Shown here one piece after another: positions 16,669 through 25,871 of a stretch of DNA of 64,000 bases. The position numbers were made by a program, and so were the translations under genes. The stretch covers positions 3,286,001-3,350,000 of the forward strand of contig CAVRCG010000004.1 in assembly GCA_963719525.1 (NCBI GenBank). The letters are read 5' to 3'. Each line of letters starts with the position of its first letter. The first letter of the stretch is position 1. Origin of the DNA: Bernardetia sp963719525 (GTDB lineage: Bacteria; Bacteroidota; Bacteroidia; Cytophagales; Bernardetiaceae). The notes beneath the pieces are model-generated. The model worked only from the letters and a program-made list of their open reading frames with translations. It was not told where the DNA came from and ran no database searches.

Positions 16669-17495
16669 TTATTTTATAAACAGACAAACCTTTAATAGAT
16701 AGAAGTAAAGTTTTGAATTGTATTTTTTTAACATCTGCAAAACATCATTTGCCATTAGTTCTACCCATTCTTTGTACATTTCTGCTGATGGATGCAAACC
16801 ATCTTTGGCAATCAAATCTTTATTTGAAACTGCTTTTCTTGAAATAGGAGTTATGTCAAAATATTTTACATTATATTTCAATGAAACTCGTTTATTTATA
16901 TTATTATAATAATCAATTTCATCAGTTACTTTTTTGGGATTCATTTTTTTTCCTTTTGCGTAATCTGTCATTCCATAGTCAGGAATTGAGATGACAAATA
17001 CTTTTGAAGCCTCTTTTCCAGCCAAACTGATTGCTTTTTGTAGTAATTTTTCAAAACGCTCTTCGTATTTTAGACTGTCTTCTTTGTCGTATTGGTCATT
17101 TACTCCAATCAAAAGAGAAACTATATCGTATCTTTTTTTGAGTTCATTTTTTTGTTCTTCCAGACGAATGGCTGTCAGATAATTCTTCACATGTCCAACC
17201 TGTTTTTGCTATAATTTGAGGTTCTTCAAAGAAAATTCTATCTGTTTTGTCTTCATTATTTGCATCGTTTTTTGAAAGAAATTCTATCTTTTCGGCAAGT
17301 TGAACAGGAAATCGTTCTCTTATCTTTACACTTTCTCCAATGGTATAAGAATCGCCTAAAGCAAGATAATTTATTTTTTGATTGTTTTGATTGTCTTTTC
17401 CGTTATCTGTTGCACCAGTTTTTTGTGTAACGCAAGAAAACAATAAAGTTGTCAAGACAAGTAGTAGAGCGAAATTTTGGAAGTGATTTTAACAT
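16669..17495 (-). CDS. SGNH/GDSL hydrolase lipoprotein, two frame breaks
   Basis: Periplasmic esterase/lipase of the SGNH family. Block I is LALGDSYTIGE (catalytic Ser), block III LLIGVNDQYD (oxyanion Gly and Asn), and block V DGLHPS (Asp-x-x-His dyad). The frame breaks twice. One break, near 17472-17477 in a T/A run, joins MLKSLPKF to ALLLVLTTLLFSC, so the true start is ATG 17495 with a lipobox Cys. The other, near 17171-17180, joins TGWTCEEL to TAIRLEEQKNELK. The total of 827 bases is two more than a multiple of three, as expected for two inserted bases. The repaired product is about 274 residues. Confidence 0.87.
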
Positions 17496-17798
17496 AATAA
17501 GGAGAATAAGTTTTTATGTGAGAGTTTTAGAGGAATATGATTTTCTAGTACTAAAAGATTTTTTTTACCAAAAAGTTTAAAACCTAACAAAGGTTGAACA
17601 AAAACAAGCAGAGAAAAAAATATTTTCAAGAAAAATACAAACTATCTCAAACAATTTTTTGATAATCGTGTTCTTATTACGTAATATTTATCATGCTGAA
17701 TTTATTAACACAAGTATTTTGAAAATTACATATTCTATAAAACATTTCAAATAAAGTATTTTTAATAATATTATTTTTTTATCTAAATTTTTCTCATT
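17496..17798. other. 303-bp intergenic stretch between divergent genes
   Basis: AT-rich DNA between the SGNH lipase and DUF2383 genes, which are divergently transcribed. No ORF, strong hairpin, MITE end or REP head is visible. It should hold both promoters. Confidence 0.4.
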
Positions 17799-18261
17799 AT
17801 GAATACCGACAAATCAAAAGAATATCTTAAAGACATTGCAGAATTATGTATCGATGGCGTACAAGGCTACAAAGACGCATCAGAAAAAATTGACACTCCT
17901 CATTTGAAAACATTATTCAATACTTTTGCTAAAGAACGTGAAGGTATTTTGAACTCAATCAATCAAGAATTGGCTACTTTGGGTGCAGCCTGCCGTAACG
18001 CAAGGTAAAAAAGAAGGAACAACATTAGGAGCTATTCACAAAACGTGGCTAGATTTTAAAGCAGCTTTATCTTCTGACAATACAGAATCTATTTTGGAAG
18101 AATGTAAGCGTGGTGAAAAATATATTTTGGACGAAATGGACGACGTTTTGAAAAACAAAACTGAAATGCCAATTTCATCAGTTCAAGTATTGCAAGATGC
18201 TCGTTATACAATCTGGAAAAGAATGGAAACGATCGAACATGCAGAAGAAGCAAATGACTAA
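17799..18261 (+). CDS. DUF2383 / PA2169-family four-helix-bundle protein, one frame break
   Basis: Ferritin-like four-helix-bundle protein, a family usually found with stress genes and with no assigned reaction. The N-terminal half (LKDIAELCIDGVQGYKDASEKI ... FAKEREGILNSINQELATLGA) and the C-terminal half (TLGAIHKTWLDFKAALS ... LEECKRGEKYILDEMDDVL) lie in different frames joined near 17983-17990, where LGA should be followed by PAVTQGKKEG. The total of 463 bases fits a single inserted base, giving a normal protein of about 153 residues. A terminator follows immediately. Confidence 0.88.
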
Positions 18262-18285
18262 TTTTATTTTAAATTAGAAATTCAG

Positions 18286-18325
18286 GAAAATACTCTTACA
18301 TTTATTTGTGAGAGTATTTTTTTTG
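18286..18325 (+). terminator. Rho-independent terminator of the DUF2383 gene
   Basis: The stem AATACTCTTACA / TGTGAGAGTATT is followed by an eight-T run, about 25 bases after the stop. Confidence 0.88.
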
Positions 18326-18346
18326 TTTTTTATTATAAAATCTGCT

Positions 18347-18369
18347 TCTCACTCTAAAGAGTGAGCTAC
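18347..18369 (-). repeat. Single GTAG-headed REP
   Basis: The minus strand reads GTAGCTCACTCTTTAGAGTG, a GTAG head and a perfect CTCACTCT/AGAGTGAG hairpin. It lies 5 bases beyond the end of folC in the convergent gap. Confidence 0.7.
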
Positions 18370-18373
18370 ATAA

Positions 18374-19809
18374 TTAGACTACTTCTGCTACTACAAAAGC
18401 ACTTCCTCCTACAAAAATAAAGTCTTCTTTATTTTGCTTTCTGTTTTCTTTGCATCTTTTTTAGCAGTTGCAAGGGCATCATTTACACTTCCATACATTT
18501 CTCCTTCTAAATTAAATTCTTTTGCTTTGTCTTTCAAAATACTTGCTTCCATACCACGAGGAACATCTGGTTTACAGAAGTAGAATCCTATTTTTTGGCT
18601 AATTTTCTCTTGTAATTCCTTTTGCAGAAGAGTAAATATTTTGTTTAAATCTTTGTCATTTACTGCTCCAAAAATGATTCGTAAAGTAGAATAATCTTGT
18701 TTTGATAATTCTTTTTTTAGTTGAGTAATGACTTGATTTATTCCGTCTTCATTGTGAGCAATATCACAAATAATGGTTGGTTCGTTTTTTTCATTACTAA
18801 GATTACTCAATTTGTACCAACGTCCTTTCAATCCTGTTTTTTGTGCTGCGTGTTTTAATCCTTCAATTACGTTTTCTTCTGTGAAAGTAAAAAAAGGTTC
18901 TTTTCCTTCTGCTATTCTTCTGTCAGATTCTATAGTTTTGAGTTTTTCTAATGCACAAATAACTCCTGCTAAGTTCTGTTTTTGATAAATTCCCTTTAAA
19001 TCTAATTCTACATCTGCATAAAGATAAATTAATTCTGTCGCTTGCATATTTGCGTGATATGTTATAGAAGAAACATCAAAATTTTCTTTTTTAGATTCAT
19101 TATCATAACTAGTAATGGTTTGAGTTACTTCGTAATTATCAGTCGCAAAAATAAGTTCTGCATTATTTTTTTCTGCAATTTCTTTAAAAACTACTGTTGT
19201 TTCTTCTTGTTTTTGACTAATAATAACTGGAACATTTGGTTTAATAATTCCTGCTTTTTCGGCTGCAATTTTTTGTAAAGTATCTCCCAAAAACTGTTGA
19301 TGGTCAAAACCAATATTTGTAATAATAGAAAGTAAAGGCGAAATTACGTTTGTAGCGTCCAATCGTCCACCCATTCCGACCTCAATAATAGCAATATCCA
19401 CTTTTTTGTAAGCAAAATATTCAAATGCCATTGCGACAGTTACCTCAAAGAATGAAGGAGAAATAGAAGTAATTGGTTTTCTAATTTTTTCCACAAAATT
19501 GATTACAAAATCCTGTTCAATTTCCTGTCCATTTAATCGAATTCGTTCAGTAAAATTTTTTAGATGTGGCGATGTATAAAGTCCAACAGTATATCCTGCC
19601 GATTGCAAAACAGAAGCTATCATGTGCGAAGTACTTCCTTTTCCATTCGTTCCTGCTACATGAATAGTATCAAATTTTTGCTCTGGATTTCCCAATTCTT
19701 TGCACAGAATCTTAATATTTTCCAAATCGTTGCGATACGCTGCTGCTCCTACTCGTTGAAACATAGGCAATTGTGCAAAAAGATAATCTAAGGTTTCTTG
19801 ATAAGTCAT
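18374..19809 (-). CDS. folC: Bifunctional folylpolyglutamate/dihydrofolate synthase, C-terminal frame break
   Basis: ATP-dependent ligase of folate biosynthesis that adds glutamate to dihydropteroate and to folates. The Mur-ligase-type P-loop is VAGTNGKGSTSHMIASVL (52-69). IIEVGMGGRLDATNVI and NIGFDHQQFLGDTLQKIAAEKAGII are diagnostic, and the C-terminal domain carries IICDIAHNEDGINQVI. The first frame stops at 18409, but the expected ending EDFIFVGGSAFVVAEVV is present in another frame and closes at 18374-18376. A frame slip near 18425-18445 is therefore likely. It is the only case here where a single slip would have to be a deletion or an unseen second insertion. The repaired length is about 478. 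Confidence 0.93.
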
Positions 19810-20013
19810 TTTGTATAAAAAAATTTGATGCTTCCGAATAGATAATTGTTTGTGGAAGCAAATTTAAACGAAAAAATAATTAATAAAACAAACTGGCTAT
19901 CACTTAGAATCATTAAAAATAAGTAACTTGCAGTTACTATAAAAAAACACTTATTTTAAACTAACTTACCTCTAAATTAATTAAACTCGTTTTTTTTATA
20001 AAAATAAAAAGTT

Positions 20014-20994
20014 ATGCTCCTTAATTATTTTAATTACATTTTTCTATCTGTTTTTGCTGATAAACCCATTTTTAATTTTGATAATCTAGAACTTTTCAAC
20101 AATCAAATCAACGAACTGAATTTGCCTCAAATCATTGTTTGGGCTGTTCCTGTGATGCTTTCTTTAGTTGCTTTCGAATATTATTTGGAAAGAAAAGAGA
20201 AAGAAGCACACGCTCATGAACACGAACACGAACACGAAAATAAATCAAAGCGACCAACTTACAACAAACACACTTTCTTGCCCTCTGTTTTGATAGGTTT
20301 GGGAAATCTTATTTCGTCTGCACTTGCTAAAGTTTTTACTTTTGGAGTAATTCTGTTCTTTTTCAGTATTTCGCCTTTCTATATTGAGCCGTCTTGGTGG
20401 TCTTTTCCTATTTGTTTCGTCGTTCTGGATTTTTGTAGATATTGGGCGCATCGTGTGGCACATCGTCAGCGTTTTTGGTGGGCTACTCACGTTACACATC
20501 ACTCTTCGGAAGATTATAATTTTACGGTTTCGTTTCGTCTTTCTTGGGTTCAGCAACTTAAAGTTATATTTTTTGTTCCTGTTGCGCTGTTAGGTTTTCA
20601 TCCTCTTACTTTCTTTATTTGTCATCAAGTGGCAGTTTTGTATCAATTTTGGATTCATACCGAACAGATTAGAAAAATGCCAGCTTGGTTTGAGTATTTC
20701 TTTGTTACGCCTTCCCATCACAGAGTTCATCACGGAACGAACGAACATTATCTAGACAAAAATTTTGGTTCTACCTTTATTATTTGGGACAAAATTTTTA
20801 ATAGTTTCGAACCCGAAGGAGTGAAAGCTGTTTATGGAATTACTGTACCAATTAATTCGAAAAATCCTATTCGTTTAGTTTTTCATGAGTTTGTAGATAT
20901 TGCAAAGGATTTGAAGAAGACACGTTCTCCAAAACAGATTTTTAAAGTACTTTTTAGTCCTCCCGGTACTTATACGCCAAATGAGAAAAAGTAG
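20014..20994 (+). CDS. Sterol desaturase / fatty acid hydroxylase family protein
   Basis: Membrane-bound di-iron oxygenase of 326 residues. The three histidine boxes are intact: HRVAH (HxxxH), HVTHH (HxxHH) and HHRVHH, the last inside THHRVHH-like SHHRVHHGTNEHYLDKNFG. Four or more hydrophobic helices surround them. Between the second helix and the catalytic part is a cytosolic loop with alternating His and Glu (HAHEHEHEHE, about 67-77), which could bind metal and is not part of the family core. Bacterial members hydroxylate or desaturate lipids, carotenoids or hopanoids. The gene stands alone, with no lipid-biosynthesis neighbours. Confidence 0.9.
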   Translation: MLLNYFNYIFLSVFADKPIFNFDNLELFNNQINELNLPQIIVWAVPVMLSLVAFEYYLERKEKEAHAHEHEHEHENKSKRPTYNKHTFLPSVLIGLGNLISSALAKVFTFGVILFFFSISPFYIEPSWWSFPICFVVLDFCRYWAHRVAHRQRFWWATHVTHHSSEDYNFTVSFRLSWVQQLKVIFFVPVALLGFHPLTFFICHQVAVLYQFWIHTEQIRKMPAWFEYFFVTPSHHRVHHGTNEHYLDKNFGSTFIIWDKIFNSFEPEGVKAVYGITVPINSKNPIRLVFHEFVDIAKDLKKTRSPKQIFKVLFSPPGTYTPNEKK

Positions 20995-21091
20995 AAATAA
21001 AGTAGAAATGAGGAATAATTTTGTAACATAGGATAAGAGAATTGGAAATGGAGTTTATGGTTTGCAAAATGAGAAGTAAAATTTAGCTTGA

Positions 21092-21553
21092 TTAAAGAAC
21101 AGTTTTAATCTCTTCAATCAGCTTTTCTAGACTTTCCACCTGTTTTACATCAAACCGTTTACAAACAATATCTACATTTCCCTTTCTCCAATATCCATTA
21201 GGACAACAAACAATTACGTTCTTATTCCGTGCAAAAAGACCTAATTCTAACAAACTAATAGGAGCTTGGGAAGTAGGAGCAAAATAAAAGACAATTAAAT
21301 CAGCTAGTTCTAAAGCGTTTAATTCCCAAGTTACTTGTTGATTAAACTCCACATTTTCAATGGTTTGTTCCCACGAACTATTCCAATCTTTTCTACGTGG
21401 ATTAATAAAACAAACGTCTTTGCGTTCTTTAAAATGATCAATAACTTCTTGCTGCCAATCGATCGCTTTTCCCATATCAATACTTCCTGCTAAAAAAATA
21501 GTTTTTTGATTTATGGGAATTGTTAATGGCGAAGGAGGATAAATTATGTTCAT
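21092..21553 (-). CDS. Nucleoside 2-deoxyribosyltransferase-like protein
   Basis: A cytosolic protein of 153 residues with a Rossmann-like fold. The pattern IFLAGSIDMGKAIDWQQEVIDHF, followed by CFINPRRKDW, the acidic ALELADLIVFYFAP and the Gly/Glu turn SLLELGLFARNKNVIVCCP, matches the nucleoside 2-deoxyribosyltransferase family. That family exchanges bases on deoxynucleosides or hydrolyses modified nucleotides. The Glu in LLELG fits the catalytic Glu position. The gene is isolated between the sterol desaturase and a convergent saccharopine dehydrogenase-like gene on the same strand. Substrate unknown. Confidence 0.82.
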   Translation of the reverse strand: MNIIYPPSPLTIPINQKTIFLAGSIDMGKAIDWQQEVIDHFKERKDVCFINPRRKDWNSSWEQTIENVEFNQQVTWELNALELADLIVFYFAPTSQAPISLLELGLFARNKNVIVCCPNGYWRKGNVDIVCKRFDVKQVESLEKLIEEIKTVL

Positions 21554-21790
21554 AAGAATTTTTTTAGTGTCTCTACAGATAAATTTGTGGTCTTTATATA
21601 AAAAGTAAGAAGTTTTCTGATGTTATTGGTGTCGCTTCGCCAAAACACCAACAATGGCATTGAATACTTGAACAAAATTAATCAAGATGAGCTGGTTTTG
21701 AGAATTCAAAAAATGGGCAGGATAATAGTAAGACTTATGAAGTCCTTAAAATCAAAATTGCAATGCCTCCCACATGCCAAAGCCTATTCT

Positions 21791-22860
21791 CTACTTCCCA
21801 GTTTCCACAACAATCATTTCTGTTCCTTCTACTTCCAAGATTACATTCTTTCCATAAGCACTAGAAGGCGTTTGGTAACCATTTTTAAAATCTCCATTCA
21901 ATACCTTCTCAGTAATTAAAAGGGCAGTAATTGAGGTAAGTTTGTACCCTTCTGGGGTAATTAATCTAGCTTCTACGCTCGTTTGTCCGTCGGTTACTTT
22001 CCCCCATAAATAACTGTGATTAGCATTTCGTTTTTCTTCATTTAGGTCCTTTTTCTCCTGCTTTGATTTTCTTTTTTATCATACTTTTCACAAAATCATT
22101 TTTCAAAACAAACGAAAAATAACTACTCATTTCCATTGCCTTGATCGCTTTCTGTGGTTGTGCCATAAACACTTTAATATTCGGAATTTGTGTAGAATGA
22201 TATGCTGTCGAAACGTCTCCCCAAGGAATAGTTACTGAAGTCATTTTTCGCACTCCATAATCTATTGTTTTTGTTTGATAAGCCGTTTTTACTGTTTTGA
22301 TTGTTCCATTTTCTCGAATCATTCCTCCTGCCCCTGCATTTTCTATCATCGTAATGGCTGTTCCTTGCGACACTCCTCCCAGTCCCATAAAGGCAAGTTC
22401 TAAATGCGAAGCTGTTGGCAATTTATCTTTCAAGAATTTGGCTAAGCAATCTGAAGGCACAACATCAAAACCAACACCAGACATAATCATAATCCCTGCT
22501 TCTTTGGCTGCTTTATCTTGCGTTTTGGCGTATTCAAAAACTTCAATTTCTCCTGTAATATCCAAATAATGAACCTGTGCAGCAATACAAGCTGGAACAA
22601 ATTCTTTAACTGTTTTGATAAAAGCGACCTGCACAATTGAGGAGAGTATGGATTTCTTCTCTTTGAAGAGCTAGTCGCAACGCTGTTTTGTCGGTTGCTT
22701 TGAAAGACACCCATTTTAACCCTAACTTTTTGGCTAAAGATTGTGTTTTTTCTGCATTTCTTCCTGCCAAAACAGGAGTTAAACCTTTTTGGATGGCTAA
22801 TTCTGCAATCAGCTCGCCTGTATATCCGTAAGCACCGTAGATTAAAAAGTTCGATTTCAT
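21791..22860 (-). CDS. Saccharopine dehydrogenase-like NAD(P)-binding oxidoreductase, two frame breaks
   Basis: The Rossmann nucleotide-binding start is FLIYGAYGYTGELIAELA, with VLAGRNAEKTQSLAKKLG next, typical of saccharopine dehydrogenase-like (trans-acting enoyl reductase type) proteins of unknown substrate. The frame breaks near 22615-22630 (LLNCAG to FIKTVKEF) and near 22040-22050, where an extra A after GGACCT ends one frame at GPK. The rest of the protein (GYKLTSITALLITEKVLNG ... MIVVETGK) continues to a TAG at 21791-21793. The span of 1070 bases is two over a multiple of three, as two insertions would give. The repaired protein is about 355 residues. The start overlaps the stop of the lipoprotein gene upstream. 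Confidence 0.88.
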
Positions 22861-23324
22861 CGTGTAAAAATATAAGTTGTTTCTAATTTTATAGTTGAAT
22901 TATCTGTAGTATCATCACTTCCTACCATTCCTGTAGAAAGTACTTGAAGACTGTTTTTGTTAAAAGAAATAATTTGCCAGTTGTCTATATCTTCGATTCC
23001 TTCATCTAAAATAATTGTGTTGGTCTGTTGATTTAATTTCCAAATACCTTCTCTTTTATCTTGCAAAGAGGATAATATAAGTTCAGAAATGTAGGTATTG
23101 TCCGATTTGAATTCTATAAAAGAACTTGGATTGACAGGAATAGCAAATTGAGAAGTTAGAGTATCGTTTTGATATCCTTTTCCTTGTATTCTAACGTAGT
23201 TCCATTTTCCTAAAACAGAATTTTCCTCTGTATCAAGTTCTGTTTCTGCCTTTTTACAACTGAAAATTAAAGGAATTAATAAGCAGAGAAAGATATAGAA
23301 TACTATTCTGTTTTCAAATTTCAT
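22857..23324 (-). CDS. Lipocalin-like lipoprotein
   Basis: A 155-residue lipoprotein with signal peptide and lipobox (LIFSC, Cys 23). The mature part reads as a small beta-barrel of the 'LGKWNYVRIQGKG... FIEFKSDNTYISE ... GIWKLNQQTNTIIL' type, typical of the lipocalin-like proteins common in Bacteroidota. Its TGA overlaps the ATG of the saccharopine dehydrogenase-like gene by four bases, so the two are probably co-translated. The ligand is unknown. Confidence 0.8.
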   Translation of the reverse strand: MKFENRIVFYIFLCLLIPLIFSCKKAETELDTEENSVLGKWNYVRIQGKGYQNDTLTSQFAIPVNPSSFIEFKSDNTYISELILSSLQDKREGIWKLNQQTNTIILDEGIEDIDNWQIISFNKNSLQVLSTGMVGSDDTTDNSTIKLETTYIFTR

Positions 23325-23429
23325 AGTTTGTTTTTTATAAAAATAATTGATACAATTTACACAAAAATATAAATAAACAGTTATGAAATTTACAATTATT
23401 TAATTATTTTTGAGAAAGTTGTTGAATTA

Positions 23430-23600
23430 GACAAAGATTATACACTATCACGGTTATTTATAGTGTTGATTACCAATAAATTAGCAAAAAACAAAAAGTG
23501 CTTATTTTCCATAAAAATGGGTTTGCAAACCCTGTGCTATGGAAAAAACGAAACAATATTTTGCTAAGAAATGATTTAACTAAGTTTTTGTCGCTATCAG
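23430..23600. mobile_element. MITE family B, degenerate copy with imperfect central palindrome
   Basis: The left part contains TATCACGGTTATTTA and GATTACCAATAAA, matching the left end of the intact family-B copy at 34481-34621. The centre contains GGGTTTGCAAACCC flanked by CCATA...TATGG, but the arms do not fully pair (one arm has AAAAAT, the other TGTGC). The right end is decayed. Boundaries are approximate. It lies in the 592-bp gap before the epimerase gene. Confidence 0.65.
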
Positions 23601-23676
23601 TCCAAAACCTATTAAGAGCCTTTATTTATTGGACATAGGCAAATCAAAGGTAATTAAAAGTTCAATTTGATAAATC

Positions 23677-23794
23677 AAATTAGCTTCGCTGCTTTTCAGG
23701 TGCTACGTTTAAACGAGCTAGAGACTTGGTTTATCAAATCTAAAAATAGGAAATACATTTCGAGGAACAGCGAAGCTAATTTTACTACACTACT
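23677..23794. mobile_element. MITE family D, copy lacking its left terminus
   Basis: From AAATTAGCTTCGCTGC to ATTTTACTACACTACT this segment matches the reverse complement of the element at 9499-9628 nearly base for base. The first ten or so bases of the terminal repeat are replaced by unrelated sequence containing TTGATAAATCAA. It occupies the second half of the 592-bp gap. Confidence 0.8.
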
Positions 23795-23916
23795 GAAGAA
23801 TGCTGATTTTTTTTAAAAAAACAAGTACTGTTTCATTCTGTATGAAAAACTTCCCTAGATTTTCCTTAAATTTACATCTATATCACTTTTTATAAAAATA
23901 GACATTAATTAATTAA

Positions 23917-24882
23917 ATGAAAAAAATACTTATTGCAGGTGCAGCAGGGTTCTTGGGTTCTCATCTTTGCGACCGTTTTATTGCAGAAGGTTATTATGTT
24001 ATCGGAATGGATAATCTTCTGACAGGAAATATCAAAAATATCGAACATCTTTTTGAACTTCCTAATTTCAAATTTTATCATCACGACATCACTACTTTTG
24101 TACACGTTCCTGATGATTTGGATTACATTTTACATTTTGCTTCTCCCGCTTCTCCGATTGATTATCTCAAAATGCCTATCCAAACTTTGAAGGTGGGAGC
24201 ATTAGGAACACATAATTTATTAGGTCTTGCAAAAGCAAAAAAGGCTAGAATTTTGGTGGCTTCTACGTCTGAAATTTATGGCGATCCAGAAGTACATCCT
24301 CAAATAGAAGAATATTGGGGAAATGTAAATTCTGTTGGTCCTCGTGGTGTGTATGATGAAGCCAAACGATTTTTGGAGTCTATTACAATGGCATATCACA
24401 ATGCTCACGGATTAGAAACTCGTATGATTCGCATCTTTAATACCTACGGTCCTCGTATGCGTTTAGACGATGGGCGTGTTTTGCCTACTTTTATGCGCCA
24501 AGCGATTGAAGGAGAAGATTTGACTATTTTTGGCGATGGTTCTCAAACTCGTTCTTTTTGTTATGTTGATGATTTGGTAGAAGGAATTTATCAGCTTCTG
24601 TTGAGCGATTATCATTTGCCGATGAATATTGGAAACCCGAGTGAAATTTCAATGTCTGATTTTGCAGAAGAAATTATCAAACTGACAGGAACTTCTCAAA
24701 AGGTTGTTTATCAAGACCTTCCAGTAGATGATCCAAAACAACGATGTCCGGATATTACAAAGGCAAAAACTATCTTAGGTTGGACTCCAAAAATTGATCG
24801 TGCAGAAGGATTAAAGAGAACTTACAAGTTTTTTAAAGATATTTTGGACAAAAAAGCAGTTGATAATACAGTAAAAGCATAA
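23917..24882 (+). CDS. UDP-glucuronate decarboxylase-like NAD-dependent epimerase (SDR)
   Basis: Extended short-chain dehydrogenase of 321 residues that most resembles UDP-xylose synthase/UDP-glucuronate decarboxylase, which supplies UDP-xylose for surface polysaccharide. Seen are the Rossmann motif GAAGFLGSHL (8-17), the substrate signature FASPASPIDYLKMPIQTLK, STSEIYGDPEVHPQ, the catalytic YxxxK (Tyr146, Lys150) and FGDGSQTRSFCYVDDLV. These segments are strongly conserved in that subfamily. The gene is followed by REP units and a lipoprotein gene; no sugar-transferase genes flank it in this window. Confidence 0.92.
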   Translation: MKKILIAGAAGFLGSHLCDRFIAEGYYVIGMDNLLTGNIKNIEHLFELPNFKFYHHDITTFVHVPDDLDYILHFASPASPIDYLKMPIQTLKVGALGTHNLLGLAKAKKARILVASTSEIYGDPEVHPQIEEYWGNVNSVGPRGVYDEAKRFLESITMAYHNAHGLETRMIRIFNTYGPRMRLDDGRVLPTFMRQAIEGEDLTIFGDGSQTRSFCYVDDLVEGIYQLLLSDYHLPMNIGNPSEISMSDFAEEIIKLTGTSQKVVYQDLPVDDPKQRCPDITKAKTILGWTPKIDRAEGLKRTYKFFKDILDKKAVDNTVKA

Positions 24883-24944
24883 CATTTTTAGTGCAACACA
24901 AGTTTTGATTCTTTCGTCGTACAAATATAATCTTATATCATTCT

Positions 24945-25022
24945 GTAGCACACTCTTTAGAGTATGATTGTATTATAAAAAGATGAAAGAATCATTCTGT
25001 AGCACACTCTTTAGAGTGTGAT
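24945..25022 (+). repeat. Two direct GTAG-headed REP units
   Basis: GTAGCACACTCTTTAGAGT occurs at 24945 and again at 24999, each with ATCATTCT before it and a TGATTG tail. Both fold into a CACTCT/AGAGTG hairpin with a GTAG head. They lie between the epimerase and lipoprotein genes. Confidence 0.8.
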
Positions 25023-25057
25023 TGCATCAAAAAAGGTAGAAAATCAAAGGCAATTAT

Positions 25058-25621
25058 ATGAAAAACAATAAATCACTTTTCAATTTTATTTTATTTATAG
25101 GATTACTTTTCCTTACAGGCTGCTTTTCAGAACCTGATTATCCTGTCGTACCTCAAATTGAATTTGTAAGTTTAGAAAACATGCAAAGTAAAGAAAGAGC
25201 AAACGTAGATTCTGTTGTAATTACGTTGTCTTTTCAAGATGGCGATGGCGATTTGGGTCTTACCTCAACAGATACATTACCTCCTTTTTCTGAAAGAAAT
25301 TCTGATGGAACAATAAATCGTTTTAGACATAATTTTTTTATTGATTTAGAACGTTTGAATGAAAATGGAGAATTTGAACTTGTACCCTTTCCTTCACCTG
25401 ATTTTACTCTTAACTCTAAATTTCCTGTTTTGAATACATTAGCAAAACCAACAGCGTTAGAGGGTGATCTTAAATTTTTTATTAACGTAATTCATGGTGG
25501 CTTTTCACCTGTACAAAAAGGCAATGTTTTGCGATATAAGATAAGTATTGCTGATAGAAAACTCAACGAAAGTAATGTTATTGTTACCAGTACAATGACG
25601 ATAGGAGTTTATGATGAATAA
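25058..25621 (+). CDS. Hypothetical lipoprotein
   Basis: Outer-membrane or periplasmic lipoprotein of 187 residues. It has a signal peptide with lipobox LTGC (Cys 22). The mature part contains a DGDGDLG stretch (calcium-loop-like acidic turn, about 66-72) and beta-rich segments such as KFFINVIHGGFSPVQKGNVLRYKISIADR. Similar acidic 'FQDGDGDLGL' lipoproteins are widespread in Bacteroidota without known function. It is probably transcribed alone; two REP units lie directly upstream. Confidence 0.75.
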   Translation: MKNNKSLFNFILFIGLLFLTGCFSEPDYPVVPQIEFVSLENMQSKERANVDSVVITLSFQDGDGDLGLTSTDTLPPFSERNSDGTINRFRHNFFIDLERLNENGEFELVPFPSPDFTLNSKFPVLNTLAKPTALEGDLKFFINVIHGGFSPVQKGNVLRYKISIADRKLNESNVIVTSTMTIGVYDE

Positions 25622-25650
25622 AATAAATTTAGATTTTAGAAGGTAGATTT

Positions 25651-25850
25651 TAGAATAAATACATTAAATTTGAATTCTTGTTTTATTACAATTTTAATTT
25701 ATTCACACTAAATAAGTATAGCCTTCTAAATTAGCTTCGCTGCTTTAGCAAGTCAGAATTCTAACTTCTCAATTTATTTATAGAACTAAATACCTTAAAT
25801 TTGAGTTCTAGTTTTAATTATAATTTTAATTCATTCAAAATTCTAAATCA
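25651..25850. repeat. Imperfect direct repeat of about 65 bp in the phoH upstream region
   Basis: The stretch from 25651 (AGAATAAATACATTAAATTT) recurs from about 25781 (AGAACTAAATACCTTAAATT), followed in both by TTCTxGTTTTA and CAATTTTAATTTATTCA-like sequence. Between the two is an AGCTTCGCTGCTTT block shared with the MITE D elements. No gene is present. Function unknown. Confidence 0.5.
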
Positions 25851-25871
25851 GAATTCTAACTTTATTTTAAT

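Noticed and set aside
17799..18261. Two separate small genes in place of one DUF2383 gene
   Set aside because: The two frames together make one normal-length four-helix bundle and join at a single-base slip.
21620..21919. Plus-strand frame of 99 codons
   Set aside because: Its second half is antisense to the true C-terminus of the saccharopine dehydrogenase-like gene; the peptide shows no domain.
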